A stretch of 64,000 bases of DNA from Larix kaempferi (lineage: Eukaryota; Streptophyta; Pinopsida; Pinales; Pinaceae), in NCBI GenBank assembly GCA_027924585.1, contig BSBM01000252.1:6448001-6512000 (forward strand). Direction: 5' to 3'. The notes under the pieces were generated by a model that was given only the letters and a program-made list of their open reading frames with translations, was not told where the DNA came from and made no database searches. Made by a program: the position numbers and the translations under genes. Shown in pieces: positions 1 through 11,820 of the stretch. Each line of letters opens with the position of its first letter. The stretch's first letter is position 1.

Positions 1-926
1 CTGAATGGAGTAGCTTGACTCCAACTAGGAGTCCTCATCATCAATCGGTGGTGGTCATCAATGCACAAGAACCAGTCATCCAAGTGTCGATCTGAGTCTA
101 ACTGAGTGTGTCATGTGTAACTGAAGTGTGTAGCACTGATTAAGGGAAGGAGGCTCAATGGGGGTGCATGGGAGGCTAACTAAAGTCAGAACAGGTCATC
201 TAGTCAATCTGGAGGTCCAACGGAAGTGAAACAGTCAGTCGGGAGTGAAACTAGCCTCAAATCAGGGAGAATCGGAGCTAACTGAGTGTAACTGAAGTGG
301 AACTGCAGTGGTAGGTGAACAAGTGTGCCCTTCTCTGGCAGTAGGTGAGAAGTGGGTGCCTTTCAGCCTAGGAGGGATAAAACTCTGAAGTAAGTGGCTC
401 CCGAGTGCTAGAATAAGGTGGCTAAGGTGCTGGAGGCATCAAACTGGTGACTCGGATGCATGCAAACCCTAGAATTTGCATGCAAACGCTAATTGCATGC
501 AAGATCCTGAAAAAGATGATGTGGATATCCGAACATCCTTGATAGGAGGACGAGGTGGATAACCGAAGTGTGAGAAGACTGATGGTAGGACTGACATACT
601 ATGGAGGTGGGGAATAACTAGGGAAAGAGAGTGGGTGGACTCAAACTTCCTTTGTTCAGAGTATGATGGCGGGGATGATCGGGCAACATATGAAACTGAC
701 TGGTGGGAAAGGGATCATAGCTGTAAGGGACTAGGGATGGGGACTGGGATGAGTGATACGCAAGGTGGTGTAAGATGGCAGGAGACTCTGAGGGTGGTAT
801 ATCACAGAATACTCTGAACAAAGGCGACCTTATTGGGGGTGTTGCCGAGATGATTGAACATAGTGCTGAGGGGTACCGGTGGGGGCTTCTTCATGGTTTA
901 AGGAGCGGGAAGAAGTGTGCTTAAAA

Positions 927-1134
927 TGGTACTGTCATGTGGATTTATACGAGCCCAGGACAGTTCATGCTCGTGATTGCTTTCAATTTTAAGGAGTCTA
1001 AAATCCAAAGAAGACTCTGAAATAATGGAATGGTACCATCGTGTGGATTTGTACAAGCCTAGGACGGTGCATGCTCGTTGTTGCTTTCAATTTTAGAGAG
1101 TTTGAAAGAAATAAGAAGACTCTAGGTGGGTTCT
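927..1134. repeat. Two-unit tandem repeat, period about 104 bp
   Basis: The units start at 927 and 1031, each beginning TGGTAC and followed by GTGGATTT and, further on, GCTTTCAATTTTA and GAAGACTCT. They are diverged and lie in the noncoding tail of Gypsy-A. Confidence 0.75.
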
Positions 1135-1589
1135 TTTTCTTGTGTTAGTCTCCAAGGCCCGAAAAAGCATAAAAGGATGCAATGAAGAACTCTTCTGGCC
1201 GGTGTGACTAGAGTATTCCTTTTTCGTAATTAGTCTACTAGGTTCGGAAAAGGGTTAAACTTATACCAGATAGACGCCCTTTCAGGTACTTTAACGAGCA
1301 TGAAAGGAAGCAAGATTGATCGACGATCTTTTAATTCTTTTAGGAGTCACAAAAGAGCTTAACATAAACTCCCTAAGTGCCTTTTTCATAAAGTACTTGT
1401 CTGACCCGAAAAAGGGATAAAATTATACTGAACAAAAGGAATGGCCAAGCAAGGAGGGAGTGTTCAATCAAGGGACATCGATAAGAACCGAGAACGAGGG
1501 TTGGGGGGGAACACTGGTGGGCCTCCTTGTAGGATGATGAATGGTGGAAAAATAAAGAAATAATTGCAGTATGACTGGAGTGAATGGCT

Positions 1590-2000
1590 CATGTAAAAAT
1601 GTGTAACAATTTGATGGCGACCGATGTGGTGTGCAAATTGAGGTAGCAAGGTGTCGGGACACAATGTTGGAACTATTTTTGGTGAGAGCGAGAAATGATC
1701 TCAAGCATTATCACGAGCTCAGAAAACTGAATCCGACAATATAAAAAGTGTCAAAAATGGATAACGACCGAGGTGACACGCAAACCGAGAGGACTAGGGG
1801 CTGGTAAAAAATGCCCAAAAAAATCAGGGGGTGAGAGCGAGAAATGATCTCAAGCATCATCACGGGCTCAAAAAACTGAATCCGATGGTATACGGAATGC
1901 TAAATACTAACAACGGTCGATGTGGTGCGCAAATCGAGATGGCGATGTGCATGGAAAAAAATTCCAAAAAAGGGGTTCGGAGAAAAATAGAAACCGAGTC
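1590..2000. repeat. Tandem repeat, period about 150 bp
   Basis: GTGAGAGCGAGAAATGATCT occurs at 1682 and 1832, exactly 150 bp apart. A motif like GACCGATGTGGTGTGCAAAT occurs about 65-70 bp before each unit and again near 1915. There are roughly two and a half units, with substitutions between them. Confidence 0.8.
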
Positions 2001-2334
2001 GACCATTCTAAAGGTCTCGTCGTGTTGATTCCAGTGGTGGAAACAGTTTGGAAAATGGACGCCGTATGGATCCATAATGGCCAAATCAAGGAAAGTCAAC
2101 TGTCTATAAATAGTAAGTGGACCCATAACGCCAAGTGTCATTTGTGTGGTTGACTTTGACAGGAGAGTGTGGTGGGCCAGAGTGGATTTGAGATTTCTGG
2201 ACGATTGGATCAGTGGATTTCATTTTCGTGAGTGGTAGGTATTTCAATGAACATAGACCTTTAATTTTTTCTCGATTCAGGTGGGTAGTGGGTCCTTAGG
2301 GGGGGTTGTACGGTCCATGTGGGTGTGGATTGCG

Positions 2335-2612
2335 GGTTTCGAGGCGATGGCTGTGATCTCCGATCGCAACTGTGGCCTCCACAGCTGCGATCTGGGATTG
2401 CGGCTATGGCCTGGGTAGTCGCGACCCACGCCCACTGCTGTGGCCTAGATAGCTGCGATCTACGATCATGACTGTGGCCTCAACAACTGCAATTTGTGAT
2501 CACAGCTGTGGCCCTCACAGGTGCGACCTACGACCACAGCTGTAGTCCCGATAGTTGCGATTTGGGATTGCGACATTGGGCCCCACAGCCGTGATCTGGA
2601 TTGGGATTGTGG
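2335..2612. repeat. GC-rich short tandem repeat
   Basis: About eight imperfect units of roughly 30 bp built on GCTGCGATCT and GGGATTGCGGCTATGGCC. It lies at the 5' side of the antisense gene of Gypsy-A. A similar GC-rich repeat occurs in the leader of the same element at 35690-36190. Confidence 0.7.
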
Positions 2613-4015
2613 AGTCATATCAGGGGGGGGAGGATGGTTTATTTGATGATGTTCTAATGAGTTTTCATTATGGGATTGACAGGATGCCGAGAGTACTCTG
2701 GAGAGAGCGTGATATACCAGATGATCTGATGGACTATATAAGGGATGACCACCATGTCCGGGGGACCTTGGGGTTGTGCGGACTGTTGAAGTTCGCACAG
2801 GTGTCGATGATGCATTTAGCAGCATTACTGCTGAACATGTTGATGGGATTCTGGGAGCCCGATAGTCTGTGATTCATGGTGCAGGGGGAGAGAATGGAGC
2901 TCACCCTGGAAGACGTGTACTTTCTGACTGGACTACCATGTCTGGGTAGGGTGGCAGATACTCAGCCACGGGTGTCCATGGATGTGGACATGGAGGAGAT
3001 ACTGGATCGGTACTGCCTCCCGACGGAAAGAGTGCATAAAAATGTACTCTTTATTTGTGACTTGGAGGAGCCATCAGTTCAGGCGATCGTGGTATGTGTG
3101 GTCCGAGTGTTGGGGTTGCACGGGCCCAACTGGGTGTCTGGGGGACAGATGCAGCTGGTCGAGCGGGTACTGCAGGGGACCTACTTTGCTTGGGGCCAGA
3201 TGTTCCTCACTCGTGTTCAGTGGTAGATGAGCTCGGTGAATGTCTCTGGAAAGAGGTTCTGTTACGGGTCATTTCTGTGCTCTTTCTTCATGGAGCGGGT
3301 TTCGACACTGCGACCGCGAGTGCCGGTCCGGGCTGGGGGTTTGAGGGAGCCGCGGATGGTGCGGTGGGGTGAGATGATGTGCCGGTGGGGTGGGGGAGAG
3401 GTGGGGTGGTATTTTACTCAGGAGCTCTATTTGCAGTGGTTGCAGCTGCCGCTGACTTTTGATGACTATCCATATAGTGGTTTGGACTACCAGCGAGATC
3501 CGGAGGCACCACGACCCCCAGGGCAGGCTTGGGGCCCAGATGGTATGTATCTGGTTTCTTGATTGTTTTATATTGGATGTTTTGATGTTAGAGATATATG
3601 ATGATTCTGACTATTTGTGATTTGGTTTGATGCAGATGTGGGACCGCTACCACCACCAAGGCATAGGGAGAGTCGGGGGCATATAGTAGTGCCAGCCTTG
3701 CCAGATCAGGGGGAGGTACGACGACGGGGTGCGGAGGGGACTTTGGAGGCCTTGTGAGTTACCTTTGACCGACTACTGGTTGGGGTCTCCAACAAGGGGT
3801 GGAGGGAGCTGGATCGGGATGTAGTCGAGGCTTGTCATGAGGCTCCACGGGATTGGCGGTCTATCTTGATTCAGGTGGCAGTTATGGCCAAGGAGAGGAG
3901 GGGTCAGGAGCGATAGGGGGATGAGGAGGATCCAGAGGAGGAGCGAGGAGAGTAGGAGTCCGCAGCAGAGGAGGTTGGTGAGGAGGGTTCAGATGGGGGA
4001 TATGACTCTCATTAG
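2555..4015 (+). pseudogene. Antisense two-exon gene of Gypsy-A, plant-mobile-domain-like
   Basis: This gene runs opposite to gag-pol. Exon 1 (to 3542) encodes a region with CGLLKF, a hydrophobic stretch ending in GFWEPDSL, then LTLEDVYFLTGLP, which resembles the plant mobile domain (PMD) of aminotransferase-like proteins. A GT-AG intron fits 3543-3635 and keeps the frame, joining to a proline-rich, then acidic C-terminus that ends at TAG 4013-4015. In-frame stops at TGA 2870, TAG 3224 and TGA 3755, with two more in the acidic tail, make it a pseudogene. The same gene, with the same intron position, is present antisense in Gypsy-B at 29975-31160. PMD-type extra ORFs in Tat-lineage elements are known in general. 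The function here is unknown. The start is uncertain because upstream sequence is repetitive. Confidence 0.7.
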
Positions 4016-4139
4016 GGAGTGCTGGGGACTTCCCCCCCCGATGCATATGGGCATTCAAGATTGTTTGTGTATACGACATGTATTTTATGACAAGGATGCT
4101 GTTGGGGCTCCTTTATGTATATTTTTTGTATAGTTGAGT

Positions 4140-4395
4140 CCTGGGACACTCATGACATGTACATGAGGATGATATATTTATATATATATGCACATGGATG
4201 CATTTTTTGCGGTGATCATTTTGGTGTACGCACGTGGATGTGCTTGTATTGTCTTGTGTTATTTTATTGCACATGGATGCAAATGATGTGTTATGGTAGG
4301 CACGTGGATGCCCCTGTATGGTTTTGTGTTATGGTATTGCACATGGATGCAAATGGTTGGTTATGATAGGCACATGGATGCCCGTTGTTGTAGAT
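4140..4395. repeat. CATGGATGC tandem repeat
   Basis: The motif CA(C/T)(A/G)TGGATG recurs at least six times, in a higher-order unit of about 70-85 bp containing TTTTGTGTTAT and GGTAGGCACGTGGATGCCC. It sits between the second RNase H and the antisense gene of Gypsy-A. Confidence 0.7.
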
Positions 4396-4455
4396 GCAGT
4401 CTTTTTTGGGATTTTTATATGTTTTTTGATGTGATGATTATGCATAATGGATGGT

Positions 4456-4884
4456 TTACATGGTGTGATTGATATGCCAGTCGAGGATGTTGTTAGCCAT
4501 TTGATCTGCCACACTATTCTGAGCTCTTGGGACATGGGTGAATGTTATGGATTCAAACTGTTGGCTTAGCTGTTTTGTGCGTAGGAACTTTCTGAAGAGG
4601 CAAGGATCACGCACTTGGTAGCAGTTGTTGAGCTGGGAGACAAGCAGCTGGGAGTCAAGGAACACATGAAGGTGACAGATACCCATCTGAAGGGAAGTAG
4701 TCAGGAGACCAGTCACAGCATCATACTCAGCCTGGTTATTGGTAGCAGCACCTATGCACATTCCGTCAAGGTGAATCAAGTCATGTGAAGGGGAATATAA
4801 GAACCACGCTGCAGAGGCCAGGTTTGGAGACCAGTGGCTTGCTCTATTGGCGAAGCCAATGTAATAAGGTGGAAGATGGTCCAT
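4456..4884 (-). CDS. Gypsy-A second (archaeal-type) RNase H
   Basis: This is a small open frame of about 142 codons downstream of integrase in a different frame from pol. It has the RVT_3-type RNase H signatures: GAATNNQAEYDAV near residue 50 and the DSQLLV motif near residue 80, then HVPRAQNSVAD before the C-terminus. The usual first acidic residue of the fold appears as Asn in GFANRAS, so catalysis may be lost. A second RNase H placed after integrase is a hallmark of Tat-lineage Ty3/Gypsy elements. It is homologous to 29200-29613 of Gypsy-B (shared TNNxAEY, FLDSQL and ILDWH motifs). The frame is uninterrupted. Confidence 0.75.
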   Translation of the reverse strand: MDHLPPYYIGFANRASHWSPNLASAAWFLYSPSHDLIHLDGMCIGAATNNQAEYDAVTGLLTTSLQMGICHLHVFLDSQLLVSQLNNCYQVRDPCLFRKFLRTKQLSQQFESITFTHVPRAQNSVADQMANNILDWHINHTM

Positions 4885-4985
4885 TTGTGATCATGCAAAA
4901 ATGATGAATGTAAGGTTGTAGTAAAAAAGTGGAAAACAAAAAGAAAGCAAACTGTACAATACGGACCAACGGATCCGCCGAATTT

Positions 4986-6212
4986 TTAAGGATAAAAGCG
5001 TTTAAGGTACAACCCATTACCGGGGTTGCGCAAGGGGTGGCCTTCTGAGTCAGTTAGAATATATACCCCATGCCCAAGGCAGGTATGCATGATGTAAGGG
5101 CCTTGCCACATGGATTAAAAATTCCCTTTACCTGTCTTGTCGTGAGCTTGGTCGTAAATGAGGACTAGATCTCCTTCAAGGAAAGCTCGTGGGTGGACAT
5201 GTTTGTCATAACTAGCTTTGGAGCAGTTCTTGGCAGCTTCAATGGTTTGGAGGGTTGTGCGACGGTCCTCATCAGCTTGTTCTAACAATAGTAATAATTT
5301 TTCAAGTGGGTAGGTATCGGGGAGAAGTTCAATAGCGATGTGTAGGGCGGGGATCTGACACTCAATGGGGAAGACAGATTCGACACTGTGAACTAAGTGA
5401 AAAGGGGTGAAACCGGTGGCGGTCTTAGTTGATGTACGGTAATCCCATAAGGATGGGAAAAGCGTGTGATGCCAATTGGACTTATGTCGGTCAACAATGT
5501 GTTGGAGGATTGTTTTCAAAATTTTGTTAATGGCCTCAACCTGGCCATTCACTTGGGGATAGTAAGCAGAGGCATACTAATGTTTGAATTTAAGGACAAT
5601 TGACAACTCGCGTCAAATGGCATCTTCAAAATGTGAACCATGGTCTGAGACAAGCTGTTCTAGGACCCCGAATCATGTAATAACATGGTTAAAAAAGAAA
5701 CGGGTAGCAGTGTCGGCTTTACAGTTGAAGGTGGGCATGGCTTCAACCCATTTGGTGAAGTAGTCGATGGAAACAATGAGGTACTTATGGCCATTTGCGG
5801 ATGAGGGTTTACATTCCATGAAGTCGATGGCCCATTTGCAAAAAGGGCCAACGATGACGACTGGGTGAAGTGGGGCAGGTGGTGTCTGGGCCTTAGGGGC
5901 GAAGAGTTGGAAATTATGGCAATGTTTGACTGCTGTGATGTAGTCAATAAATAGTGTGGGCCAGAAGTATCCGGCACGGATGACCTTCTGGGCGGTGGCC
6001 ATCCCTAAGAAATGTTTGTCGCAGGCACCGCTATGACAGTCGTTGAGGACTTGTTCGGCTTCCTCATGTGTAAGGCAACGAAGAAGGATAGTATCAACTC
6101 CTCTCCGGTAAAGGATGTCGCCCAAGAGGAGATACTGAGAGGCATGGTGACGAATACGGCGGTGTCCATCGCGATTTATGTCTGGTCGAAACTTCTACGT
6201 GCGAAGGTCTAG
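4986..6212 (-). pseudogene. Gypsy-A integrase
   Basis: In frame with the upstream RT. The zinc-binding N-terminus is around HEEAEQVLNDCHSGAC, and the core includes WAIDFMECKP (first Asp) and NGQVEAINKIL (Glu). The C-terminal region ends LYLKRFYP, then TAA at 4986-4988. In-frame stops occur near 5115 (TAA) and between the two long blocks (5553-5672), so the polyprotein is broken. Homology with Gypsy-B integrase (27983-29077) is clear over the whole length. The role in an active ancestor was strand transfer of cDNA into host chromatin. Confidence 0.8.
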
Positions 6213-8003
6213 TAGAATATCACCGTACCATGGGTCATCTGATGAGATGATGAACAAATGATTGTCTGGTAACTCATCGGAGATTGGTGGGGACGGCCAA
6301 AGGGATGGGAGGTTGGTTATGAGATGGGAAAGCACGAGGGCTTTAGTACTCTTAGGGGTTGTGAAAGTTAGGTCATATTCTTGGAGGATAATTACCCATT
6401 TAGCGACACGACCTTGCAGAAGTCGTCAGTGCAAAAGGTAGACCATGGGGTTGGAGTTGGCGACAACTGTAGTATGACTGAATAAAATGTAATGGTGCAA
6501 TTTTTGTACGGAAAAGACGACGGCAAGGGCCAATCTTTCCTCATATGGGTAACATAGGGGTGGTCCAGACAAGGTTTGGCTGACGTAATAAATGACATGC
6601 TCCTGGCGAGTAATGTATTCTTGGACGAGGACCCCTGACATGGCATGGTCGGATGCCGAGACATAAAGGATGAAGTCTTGAGAGAAATCCAGAGGGGAGA
6701 TCAAAGGGGCTTGCATGAGAGCATTTTTAAGGGCTTCGAATGCAGCTTGCGCCTAGTCGTCCCAAACAAATGGGATTTGGGTATGAAGCAGACGTAAGAA
6801 ACCATGAACTGTGGTGGCATAATCATGAATGAAGCGGTAGAGGAAATTAGATTTCCCCTGTAAGCTCTGCAGCTGCCGGAGCGTGCGTGGTGCAGGAAGG
6901 TCTAATATGGCTTGAAATTTGAGGGGGTCCATAGTGATTCCTTTGTGGGAAACAATGAAACCTAACAACCGGCCTGCTGGAATGCAAAAGACGCACTTGA
7001 GTGGGTTCAAGCGGATATGATACTTGCAACAACGCAGAAAAACTTGCCGGAGGTCATTAAGGTGGTCGAATAATTTCTTGGAACGTGTTGTGAGATCGTC
7101 AAGATAGACTAATAGGATATGGACCAAGTCGTGAAAAAAATAGGTCATGGCCCGCTGGAAGGTGGCGCCAACATTTTTAAGGCTGAAAGGCATGACACGA
7201 TAGGAAAAGGTGCCCCATGGGGTAGTGAAGGTAGTCTTGTAATGATCTTCCTTGTGGATCTGAATCTGGTTATACCCAGAGAAACCATCCATGAAGGATA
7301 GGACTTCATGCCCCACACACGTATCGATGAGTTGGTCAATAAATGGCGTGGGGAAGTTGTATTTTGGACATGCTCGGTTTAAATCGCGGAAGTCAGTACA
7401 TACTCTGATGGTGCCTTGTTTCTTGTTAACAGGGACAGGGTTAGAAACCCAAGTGGTGTATGCAATAGGATAAATGAAACCTACTGCATGAAGTTTCTCA
7501 ATCTTTTCTTTAACAGCGGGGAGTTTTGATGGGTGAATGGGGCGCTATTTTTGGCGAACGGGGGGCACATCTGACCATGTGTCAATGTGGTGTTCTATGA
7601 TAGCGGGGTCAAGACCAGTCATTTTGGTGTAGGACTAGGCAAAGACATCGCAGAACTCTTGGAAAAGTTTTTTGTACTCTCCGATCTCGTACTCGGTGCA
7701 GGAGGCTCCCAAAGTAATGATTTCAGGGGCACCGCCTCGGGAAGAGATATCGATGTGGATTGTGGGTGAGATATTGGCCATGTTACCTTCCTCGAAGGCA
7801 TCGGGAGTGAGAATGGGCTCTTTAAACCAGTCGAATTTGGTGGGAAGGAAATCTTTGGACTCAACCAAAAATTGGGTGGCTGTGATGGTGGAGGACTCCT
7901 CCGGGAGGAAATAGGAATGATGGTGCATATCCTCCCAAGGGTAATCAGGTGCGGTAAGAGCCTCGAGAATCTCTTCATCATTGTGGAAAATTTTTGTCGT
8001 CAA
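6213..8003 (-). pseudogene. Gypsy-A reverse transcriptase and RNase H
   Basis: Motifs in order: an N-terminal linker (EEILEALTAPDYPWED), the RT fingers (VRVCTDFRDLNRACP-like), FMDGFSGYNQIQI, then the catalytic YLDD near 7090-7110, a thumb with LLGFIVSHKG, and the RNase H domain from about 6716 (DFILYVSASDHAMSG; YEERLALAVVFSVQ). It continues in frame into integrase. Stops interrupt it at about 7635, 6753 and 6426. It partly overlaps the preceding protease frame by a few bases (stop at 8000-8002), so a frameshift or reinitiation joined them in the ancestor. Length and motif order match other Tat-type pol proteins. Confidence 0.85.
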
Positions 8004-9766
8004 ACGGTTGACGAGGGATCACTAGTAGTAGAGATCATATAAATGGTATTGATCTCGCCTGTTGGCAGAGATTCCGGGGGGTGGATCTCTTCAATGGTGG
8101 GAGGAGACGTCTCGAGGTCCAAATTATTCATCTCATAGAGAGTGGCTCTGTAATCTGGGAGATCAGGGCAGTGATGTGAGTAATGGCCGTAAATACCGCA
8201 TATTGCACAAGGGTGATTGGGACGTAGTGATTTATCGTGATGCTTAGGGCTAGGGTCGAGTTGGACAATCGGGATGTTGGGGTCGTCGTCAAGCATTTGC
8301 ATGTGATCTTGTAATGCGGGTAATTGTGGACATTGATGGGTAGCATGGCCCAACTCATCACACAAAGAGAATTTGGGAAGAGTGCGAAATGCGGGGGGGT
8401 TTTTAACTGTTTCGGGTGGGGGTAGAGTAGTGTATGGTTGTGGGCCTCTGACCCCAGTGTGCTTGATAAGAGGGAATGGATTGGTGGATGAGGAAGGAGT
8501 AGTGACACCAGGAGGTGGTTGACTAGTAGTGGTGATGGGTTGCACCGGTTGTAGGACGACATTTGGTGTCGGAGGGGAAACGAGAGGCATGAGATACCAC
8601 ACAGGTAGTCCTAAAGTTAACCCGGGGAGGCTGAGAGTGGCCATAACCAGGGCGCTTACAACTCCTGAAGGGGGGAATAGGAAGGGGATTATATGGATGG
8701 GTGTAACACCAACATGACTAGGTACCAATGGTGGTTGGGGTAGCAAGGGCGGTTGATGGTTGGGTGTTTGTGTATTGTGGGAGAGGGTACATAAGTTAGA
8801 TATTTTGGTCGCTGGTGACGGGGGTGGAATGGACTGGAATGTGGAAGTCATCGACATATCTGAGTAGACTCCAGGTCCAGCTGAGGAAACCAACGAGGTA
8901 GATGCACTGTGAACAGGTTGTTCAATCATGGGAAGAACATTTTCGGGTGCAGTGGGGGCATTGGGATCGTAATAGGTGAGTTGATCAATTTTGACCACGC
9001 ATCCTTCATGGGGGAACATCATGGTACAAAAAACGGATGAGGCAACCACCCGCATGGTGTACATGTAACTGCGGCCAAGTAAGAGGTTATAATCAAGTTG
9101 GGCATTGATGACCTCTGTGTCAATAAGCACTATTTTACCAGCCAACTAGATGGGGACATTAGCTAAGAGACCTTGGGGTTGAGCCGAATAGCCATCATAG
9201 GCTCGCAACGCAGTGGTGGACTGCTGGAGTGTAGGGGATCCCAACTTCTGCCGAACGAATGTGGACATAATGCATGTAGAGGCACCCTCATCGATGATGC
9301 ACCAATGGATGACAAGATTCTGAATGGATACATCAACTTGTAACGCTAATGTGGAAGGAATGCGTGGTTCGGATTGGTCCAAATCAAAGGCCATCATTCG
9401 TGAATTAGTTGGGTCGATAGCACCAATGGCTAATAACAAAGTCTTGCGTTGTGTAGGATAGTTTTTTAAGACCTCTAATGCAGACATGGCTGCGGGGGAA
9501 TGAGCTAAGTCATCTACAATGTTGTAATTAGATGCAGTGCAAGCATTGGGGTTATTGTTGATGCAGCGAAGTGGGAAGTGAGGGGATTTTGGGGTGCCAT
9601 CTAATGGGGTCGAAGGTATTCGTAACGATTGATCAGTGGGAAGAGCATTGGTGTTCTTATCGGTGAGAGGGGCTTTAGGGGTGGAGCCATATTGGTTCCG
9701 ACGGGTTTGAAGGTTGACATCGGTGGATGACATCATTAACAAGTGATGGGTACCTAAGTTGAGCAT
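8000..9766 (-). pseudogene. Gypsy-A aspartic protease followed by duplicated zinc-knuckle region
   Basis: One frame broken by a TAG at 9146-9148. The protease part has IIDEGASTCIMS (active-site triad position reads DEG rather than DTG/DSG) and, further on, DYNLLLGRSYMY, which matches LDYNLLLGR in Gypsy-B. After a proline-rich stretch come two CCHC-like motifs: a degenerate one (LCDELGHATHQC, first Cys replaced by Phe) near 8320-8365 and a full one (CAICGIYGHYSHHC) near 8165-8210. The second is nearly the same as a knuckle upstream of the protease (9984-10038). A knuckle after protease is unusual and is not seen in Gypsy-B. Confidence 0.7.
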
Positions 9767-9779
9767 GGGTTTAACAGGA

Positions 9780-11820
9780 GCTGCATAAGTGATTTGCTAT
9801 TGTGGAGGCGCGTTTCCTTGAGGGGGAGCTAATGGTTGAGTGTTTACCACTCCTTGGGTTGGTAAAGGGTTTCATAACACCAAGGGTTGATGCTGAGGTG
9901 GGGGGGGGTTAGGTGGTGCTTGAGGTGCCACGTGCCCTTGGGTGGGGATCATCGGTCCAGAGTTGTCAGGCCCGCTCCAAATGTGGGAAAGCGTATGTGT
10001 AATGGCCATAGACCCCGCAAATAGAACAAGGATGGTTCATGCGCAAATTAGGGTTTTTGGATTGCTTGGGCGGCCTGTCGGGGTTTTGGTTGGCAGGTGC
10101 CGTGTTATTATTGTTTGGGGATTAGATGGCTGGTTGCGTCCTTTACCATGGTTTTGCTGTCCTTGCTGGCATTGGTTATTTTGGTTAGGCTGTGGATTTT
10201 GTTGCATGTACACTTGCCCTTGGGCGGCAGGTGGGTTATGGGGTTGTGTAGGTGCGGGAGCAGGCTGTGGTGGATAATAAGTGGGTGGAGGCAATGCAGG
10301 TGCTGAACCTTGTGGGGGTTGTTGATACGTTTGTGTGTCAGGTGGTTGATTTTCCGCAGGTGCTGCCTGTGGCGGGTAATAAGTGGGGGGGACTTGAGAG
10401 GATATAGGAGTGTGTGTGAACTGTGGGTGGTAATATGGTTGAGGTGCAACCGGGGGAACGTAAGCGGGGGATGCATGGCCGAAACACTAATGTGGACATG
10501 AGGGTCTGTGGGAATGATGGTTATGGGACATGGGAGTATATGAATTGGTTGCTCCAGAGTGGGATGTAGCCCGTGAAAGGTCGGGGCCATTACTATTTCT
10601 TATTATGGAAAAGGGTTGGTTATGCGATGCAATACAACCAATGATGCCATTGGCGGCATGGGATGCCCCTGGCGCGTCATTCCAAGAGCAATCACCATGG
10701 GGGGCGTCGGGTATGGTGGTATATAAGTAACTAGACTGGGCATAGATAAGGTCGAACTGCTGGGATTTTAGGATGGCCTCTTCCTCGGACTGGGGTTGCT
10801 CGGATGCCACATCCTTGGCAATGAGAGGAAGGAGAGATTTCAGAAACCAATCTAGGAATATTCGGTCATCTAACTTGATTGTGCATAGGCTTCGGCATCG
10901 ACGCCACTCATGAATGTGGTCAGTGATGTGGGTGGCCGTATTCTGTCTGCAAGACAATAGGATCTCAACTCCCACATCATAGTGGAAAGGTAACTGAAAG
11001 AACTGCAGGAAGGTTGAGGCGAGGGAAGTAAAGGTGGCATGGGTCCCATGGGGCTGCTCGATGTACCACTTGGCTGCAGAGCTAGTGAGAGTTTGTTATA
11101 ACAGACGGAGGCAGACATATTCGTCCACTATGGAGTTAGAGGAACACCATAAATGGAAGGACATAATATGATTTTGGGGGTCTTCACCTACCTTGCCCTC
11201 AAACTTAGGGATGTCTGATGGGAGCTTGGTGGGAATGTGAGGCCACGTAGGGTCATGTCTAATGGGATCATTAGTCATTCTGGCCAGGTCAGGAAGGTTG
11301 AGACTAGCCATGAATGGAAAACTAATAGAAGGATGTGTCATGATGGTGGTCGTGGCCACGTTGGGGCCGATGCCCCCAAGTGTAGGGGCTGGGTTTGTGA
11401 TAGGGATTTTGCTCCTAGGTGGAGGAACGAAGGTGGTATGGGAGGGTCCTGCGCTGCCCAGTCTAGTGTGAGTCACTAGTGGGGTTGGGTTGCGTATGCT
11501 AGCCACTGGAATTGGCACAGTAACCAGAATGGTGGGTGTGGGCCCTATCGAGGGCATACCCAAAGCAGGTGTGGTGGCCGGGGTGGTCATGGATGCTCCA
11601 CCAATGGTACCTACAAAGAATGGGTTGGAAGTCATGCCAGCCATGGGGTTGGTTGGTGCAGTGTAAGTGGGATTTTCGGACCCTGCCTTAGAATCAGATG
11701 TAAAATAAGGGGCGTCAGAGCCGGGGGACAGAGATCTATGTCATCGACGAGTAGAGTCAAGTGACGAAGCTTGAGGTCTATGACGAGTGGCATCAAGTGA
11801 TGAAGTTCTACATCTATGAT
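9780..11820 (-). pseudogene. Gypsy-A gag (capsid and nucleocapsid)
   Basis: Reading from the right: a Thr/Pro-rich N-terminus, then LPSDIPKFEGKVGEDP and FHLWCSSNS of the retrotransposon gag (capsid) domain near 11120-11200, continuing HIHEWRRCRSL in another frame at 10487-10975, then a Pro/Gln-rich segment, and a zinc knuckle (CSICGVYGHYTYAF, last Cys replaced by Phe) at about 9984-10038. The sequence changes frame several times and holds many stops. Its N-terminal end is cut by the Gypsy-B insertion at 11821 and should resume right of 34506. The capsid segment is clearly homologous to Gypsy-B gag at 23840-24130. Confidence 0.75.

Larger units (their letters stand above)
1..2334. other. 3' noncoding region of Gypsy-A
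   Basis: No credible gene is visible. The stretch holds degenerate tandem repeats and gaaaaagg/tttcaatttta motifs that resemble, in inverse orientation, the 3' region of Gypsy-B around 31740-32400. This supports its being the untranslated tail between the antisense gene and the missing 3' LTR. Confidence 0.5.
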
